Positions 4,286-5,982 of a stretch of 5,982 nt of DNA are shown piece by piece. Position 1 is the stretch's first letter, and each line of letters begins with the position of its first letter. A program made the translations under genes and the position numbers. Origin of the DNA: JBBSJT01 sp041691015 (GTDB lineage: Bacteria > Chlamydiota > Chlamydiia > Chlamydiales > Parachlamydiaceae); NCBI GenBank assembly GCA_041691015.1, contig JBEPVN010000110.1:1-5982 (forward strand). Direction: 5' to 3'. The notes under the pieces are model-generated. The model saw only the letters and a program-made list of their open reading frames with translations, was not told the origin of the DNA and ran no database searches.

Positions 4286-5755
4286 TCATTTAGCAAGTTC
4301 AAGTTCAATTTTCAGTATAAGGCTCTCCATTCTAAGATTAAACTTTTCAAATTCAATATTAAACTTTTCAAATGCTTGTTTAGATTTTTCTCTATCTTTA
4401 AGAAAATCCAATAAAAAAAGTTTGGATACATAAGTATATAGGAACATAGAAGCTATACAACAAATAATTAGAGCGCAAAAAATTAAGTCAAATTCATTTA
4501 AATAGGCTCTTAGCAATCCTTTAATAAGTGAAGTCGGAGGTAGTTTTCTTGATTTAATTAACTTAAAAATTGCATCTTGTAATTCTTTTAGTTCTATTGC
4601 AGGAATCATGACTTCCAAAAAAACTTCGCGAACTTTTTGATCTTTCATTAATAATACCTTATCAAGAGGCATAAGAAGATAATGATCAGGAGGAAGCTTA
4701 GCTCCATTTTCAATCAAATAATATGCAATTTCAAAATTTTCCTTTTTTAAATGATTATAAAGTGAAAAACTATTATTAATATTTGCACCCCTATCTAATA
4801 AAATTTTCGCGGCAGTTTTACTAGTTACAGCTTCTAAGGGAGTAAAAAGTTTGAAAGGTTGATTAAAGTCATAATTTTGATTTTTTAAGTGGGTTAAAAG
4901 AGGAATTTCATTAAATTTTGCTGCTTTAAAAGCAAACCTTTGAATATTATTGTCGATTTGGAGTGAAAGAATTTGAAAGGCTTCTTCAAGGGTTGTCGTA
5001 TTATCTAAAGCCTTGCGAATGTTAACATTTACAATTTTTTTATCCACTATCTCACAAAACTTCTTAAAAGCAGCAAAATTAAAAGAACTGATTGAATGCT
5101 GTAATGCTATTTCAAATAATTCTTCACTAGGGTTTTTTAGCCATAATGCATCTAGTTTTTCTACATCCCTTTTTTCAATTGCTTCAAAAATATTATCGCC
5201 TATTACTGCATCACGAAAATCTTTAAGAGCTGAATGTTTTGGAAATAAATAAGAGGTGTAAGATGCTATCAATAATAAGGAGAAGTCCTCTTGTGAAATT
5301 TTATCTTGTGAGCGGTTTGCAAGAGGTATACTATGGTACATTGGTAGAAGGCAATCCATAAAATAAAAAATAGAGTCAATTCCAAAATGGGAATATAATG
5401 CAGTAGAAACTAGTCGTTTTCTCTCCTCACTATAGAAATCATGTTGGTATGCCCCTGCTTCTTCTATTCCGAAACTTCTAATCTCATCGATCGGAAGATG
5501 TGAAGAAAATATAATAATTTCCCATTGCAGCAATAAGTGCTCAAGATTTAAAAGCCTTTTAAAGGAATTTCCCTCTAGCGGTTTAACACTGCAATGCCAA
5601 GAGCCAAGCTTTTGAGAAGCAAACACCTCAACTGCAACACCTAAAGATTTTGATACAAGGGTACAATTTTTAAAATCTTGAAAAGTATTTAGACCCGAGA
5701 TAATTGAAACATCTATTTCTTGCGGCAGATTGTTATTATTGCAGATAAAAGACAT
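4286..5755 (-). CDS. F-box-like / ankyrin-repeat protein with C-terminal TM and coiled coil (candidate effector)
   Basis: The 489-residue product reads as a modular eukaryotic-like protein. Residues 10-50 fit an F-box: LPQEI, then spaced I and L, then NCTLVSK and a hydrophobic run to F45 and L50, matching the pattern LPxEhhxxIhxxL...LVSKxh. In eukaryotes F-boxes bind Skp1 of SCF ubiquitin ligases. Residues 60-185 are helical and unrecognised. From about 186 to 370 come degenerate ankyrin-like helix pairs, clearest at TPLEAV...AKILLDRGANIN (305-327) and IAYYLIENGAKLP (343-355). A single strong membrane segment lies at about 423-448, followed by a charged coiled coil (450-489) with a duplicated heptad. 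No cleavable signal peptide is present, so export would need a contact-dependent system such as type III; that is inference. Known relatives by architecture are the F-box and ankyrin families expanded in amoeba-associated chlamydiae. The start has a weak AGG six bases upstream and is supported by the promoter. Confidence 0.8.
   Translation of the reverse strand: MSFICNNNNLPQEIDVSIISGLNTFQDFKNCTLVSKSLGVAVEVFASQKLGSWHCSVKPLEGNSFKRLLNLEHLLLQWEIIIFSSHLPIDEIRSFGIEEAGAYQHDFYSEERKRLVSTALYSHFGIDSIFYFMDCLLPMYHSIPLANRSQDKISQEDFSLLLIASYTSYLFPKHSALKDFRDAVIGDNIFEAIEKRDVEKLDALWLKNPSEELFEIALQHSISSFNFAAFKKFCEIVDKKIVNVNIRKALDNTTTLEEAFQILSLQIDNNIQRFAFKAAKFNEIPLLTHLKNQNYDFNQPFKLFTPLEAVTSKTAAKILLDRGANINNSFSLYNHLKKENFEIAYYLIENGAKLPPDHYLLMPLDKVLLMKDQKVREVFLEVMIPAIELKELQDAIFKLIKSRKLPPTSLIKGLLRAYLNEFDLIFCALIICCIASMFLYTYVSKLFLLDFLKDREKSKQAFEKFNIEFEKFNLRMESLILKIELELAK
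4337..4373. repeat. 21-base tandem duplication encoding a coiled-coil heptad
   Basis: ATTAAACTTTTCAAAT occurs at 4337-4352 and again, identically, at 4358-4373, a period of 21 bases. Within the F-box gene this encodes FEKFNIE followed by FEKFN (residues 462-473), one heptad repeated. The exact period of seven codons keeps the coiled-coil register. Confidence 0.75.
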
Positions 5756-5784
5756 ATAATACCTATAATATTAATAAAAATGTA

Positions 5785-5793
5785 ATTATAACA
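5785..5793 (-). promoter_or_regulatory. Extended -10 promoter of the F-box gene
   Basis: On the minus strand TGTTATAAT reads as a perfect extended -10 (TG, one base, TATAAT). The start of transcription would be near 5778, leaving a leader of about 22 bases. No good -35 is visible 17 bases upstream, which is tolerated by extended -10 promoters. AT-rich context lowers certainty. Confidence 0.4.
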
Positions 5794-5801
5794 TTAAATT
5801 G

Positions 5802-5869
5802 TTAAGATTTTATAAATATTGAAAAGTATTTAGACGCGAAACTATCAAAACATCTAATTGACATATAAG
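5802..5869 (-). pseudogene. Decayed 5' copy of the neighbouring F-box gene
   Basis: Bases 5819-5856 match 5678-5715, inside the F-box coding region of the adjacent gene, at 32 of 38 positions with no gaps; 17 bases are identical in a row. Weaker identity (11 of 17) continues to 5802. A GACATATAA block around the start codon is also shared (5751-5759 and 5860-5868). Between start and homologous body the copy lacks about 32 bases, which shifts the frame. In the homologous frame it reads DVLIVSRLNTFQYL and then a stop, against DVSIISGLNTFQDF in the intact gene. Read from its own ATG (5862-5864) it gives only 20 codons. It is therefore a remnant of a tandem paralogue, or a partial duplication of the gene's 5' end. 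The downstream body is gone, replaced by the promoter region of the intact gene. Confidence 0.7.
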
Positions 5870-5941
5870 TATTAAGAATTAATAAAGAGAGGATGAAATT
5901 TTGGAATAAAATAGGAAGGCTTTGATTTGCTAAGATTTGTA

Positions 5942-5982
5942 GCGTAGGCTTTAGCCTGCGTTTGTTTGCAAGGGCTTTAGCC
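5942..5982. repeat. Palindromic GGCTTTAGCC repeats at right edge, cut by window
   Basis: AGGCTTTAGCCT (5947-5956 core, arms extending to CGTAGGCT/AGCCTGCG at 5943-5960) is followed 12 bases later by GGGCTTTAGCC (5972-5982), a second palindrome of the same core that runs off the window. The block is much richer in G and C than the DNA before it and encodes nothing obvious. Palindromes built on GGCTTTAGCC are a familiar type of dispersed intergenic repeat in several bacterial groups; copy number here cannot be seen. Confidence 0.5.

Noticed and set aside
4239..4433. 64-codon open frame on the plus strand
   Set aside because: It is antisense to the coiled-coil end of the F-box gene; its serine-rich, repetitive product mirrors the heptad duplication.
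5013..5252. 79-codon open frame on the plus strand
   Set aside because: It is antisense to the ankyrin-like region of the F-box gene and serine-rich, as expected for a shadow frame.

Overview
The window is an AT-rich bacterial segment that most resembles an environmental chlamydia (Parachlamydiaceae-like, an obligate symbiont of protists). Three things suggest this. A biotin ligase lacking the DNA-binding domain lies head to head with rodA, an arrangement I recall from Chlamydia. Most remaining genes are hypothetical and lineage-specific. The right end encodes a eukaryotic-like protein with an apparent F-box and ankyrin-like repeats, a class known to be expanded in amoeba-associated chlamydiae. 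The taxonomic assignment is inference; no rRNA or other marker is present.

Layout. Bases 1-275 are non-coding and hold a GC-richer block with small hairpins plus three imperfect ~43-base-spaced repeats. birA (276-1016, minus) is divergent from a plus-strand cluster of rodA (1061-2197), a 144-residue unknown (2199-2633) and a small lipoprotein (2618-2944). These three are separated by 1 base and then overlap by 16 bases, so they look co-transcribed. A convergent 259-residue basic, hydrophobic orphan (2962-3741, minus) has a good sigma70-type promoter with a perfect dyad over the -35. After a ~300-base gap comes a 47-codon membrane-protein gene (4044-4187, plus). A long inverted repeat then separates it from the convergent 489-residue F-box/ankyrin/TM/coiled-coil gene (4286-5755, minus). 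Just upstream of that gene is a decayed, frameshifted copy of its own 5' end (5802-5869). The right edge carries palindromic GGCTTTAGCC-type repeats.

How the genes fit together. birA (biotinylation of the acetyl-CoA carboxylase carrier) and rodA (peptidoglycan glycan polymerisation) are housekeeping genes that share a 44-base intergenic region. The two small genes after rodA may serve the envelope, but only the lipoprotein signal supports this directly. The right half looks like accessory DNA: orphan membrane proteins, a candidate host-directed ubiquitin-pathway effector, a paralogue remnant and repeats. The most notable item is the candidate effector, whose domain order would place an F-box at the end of a membrane-anchored protein, together with its neighbouring gene fossil.
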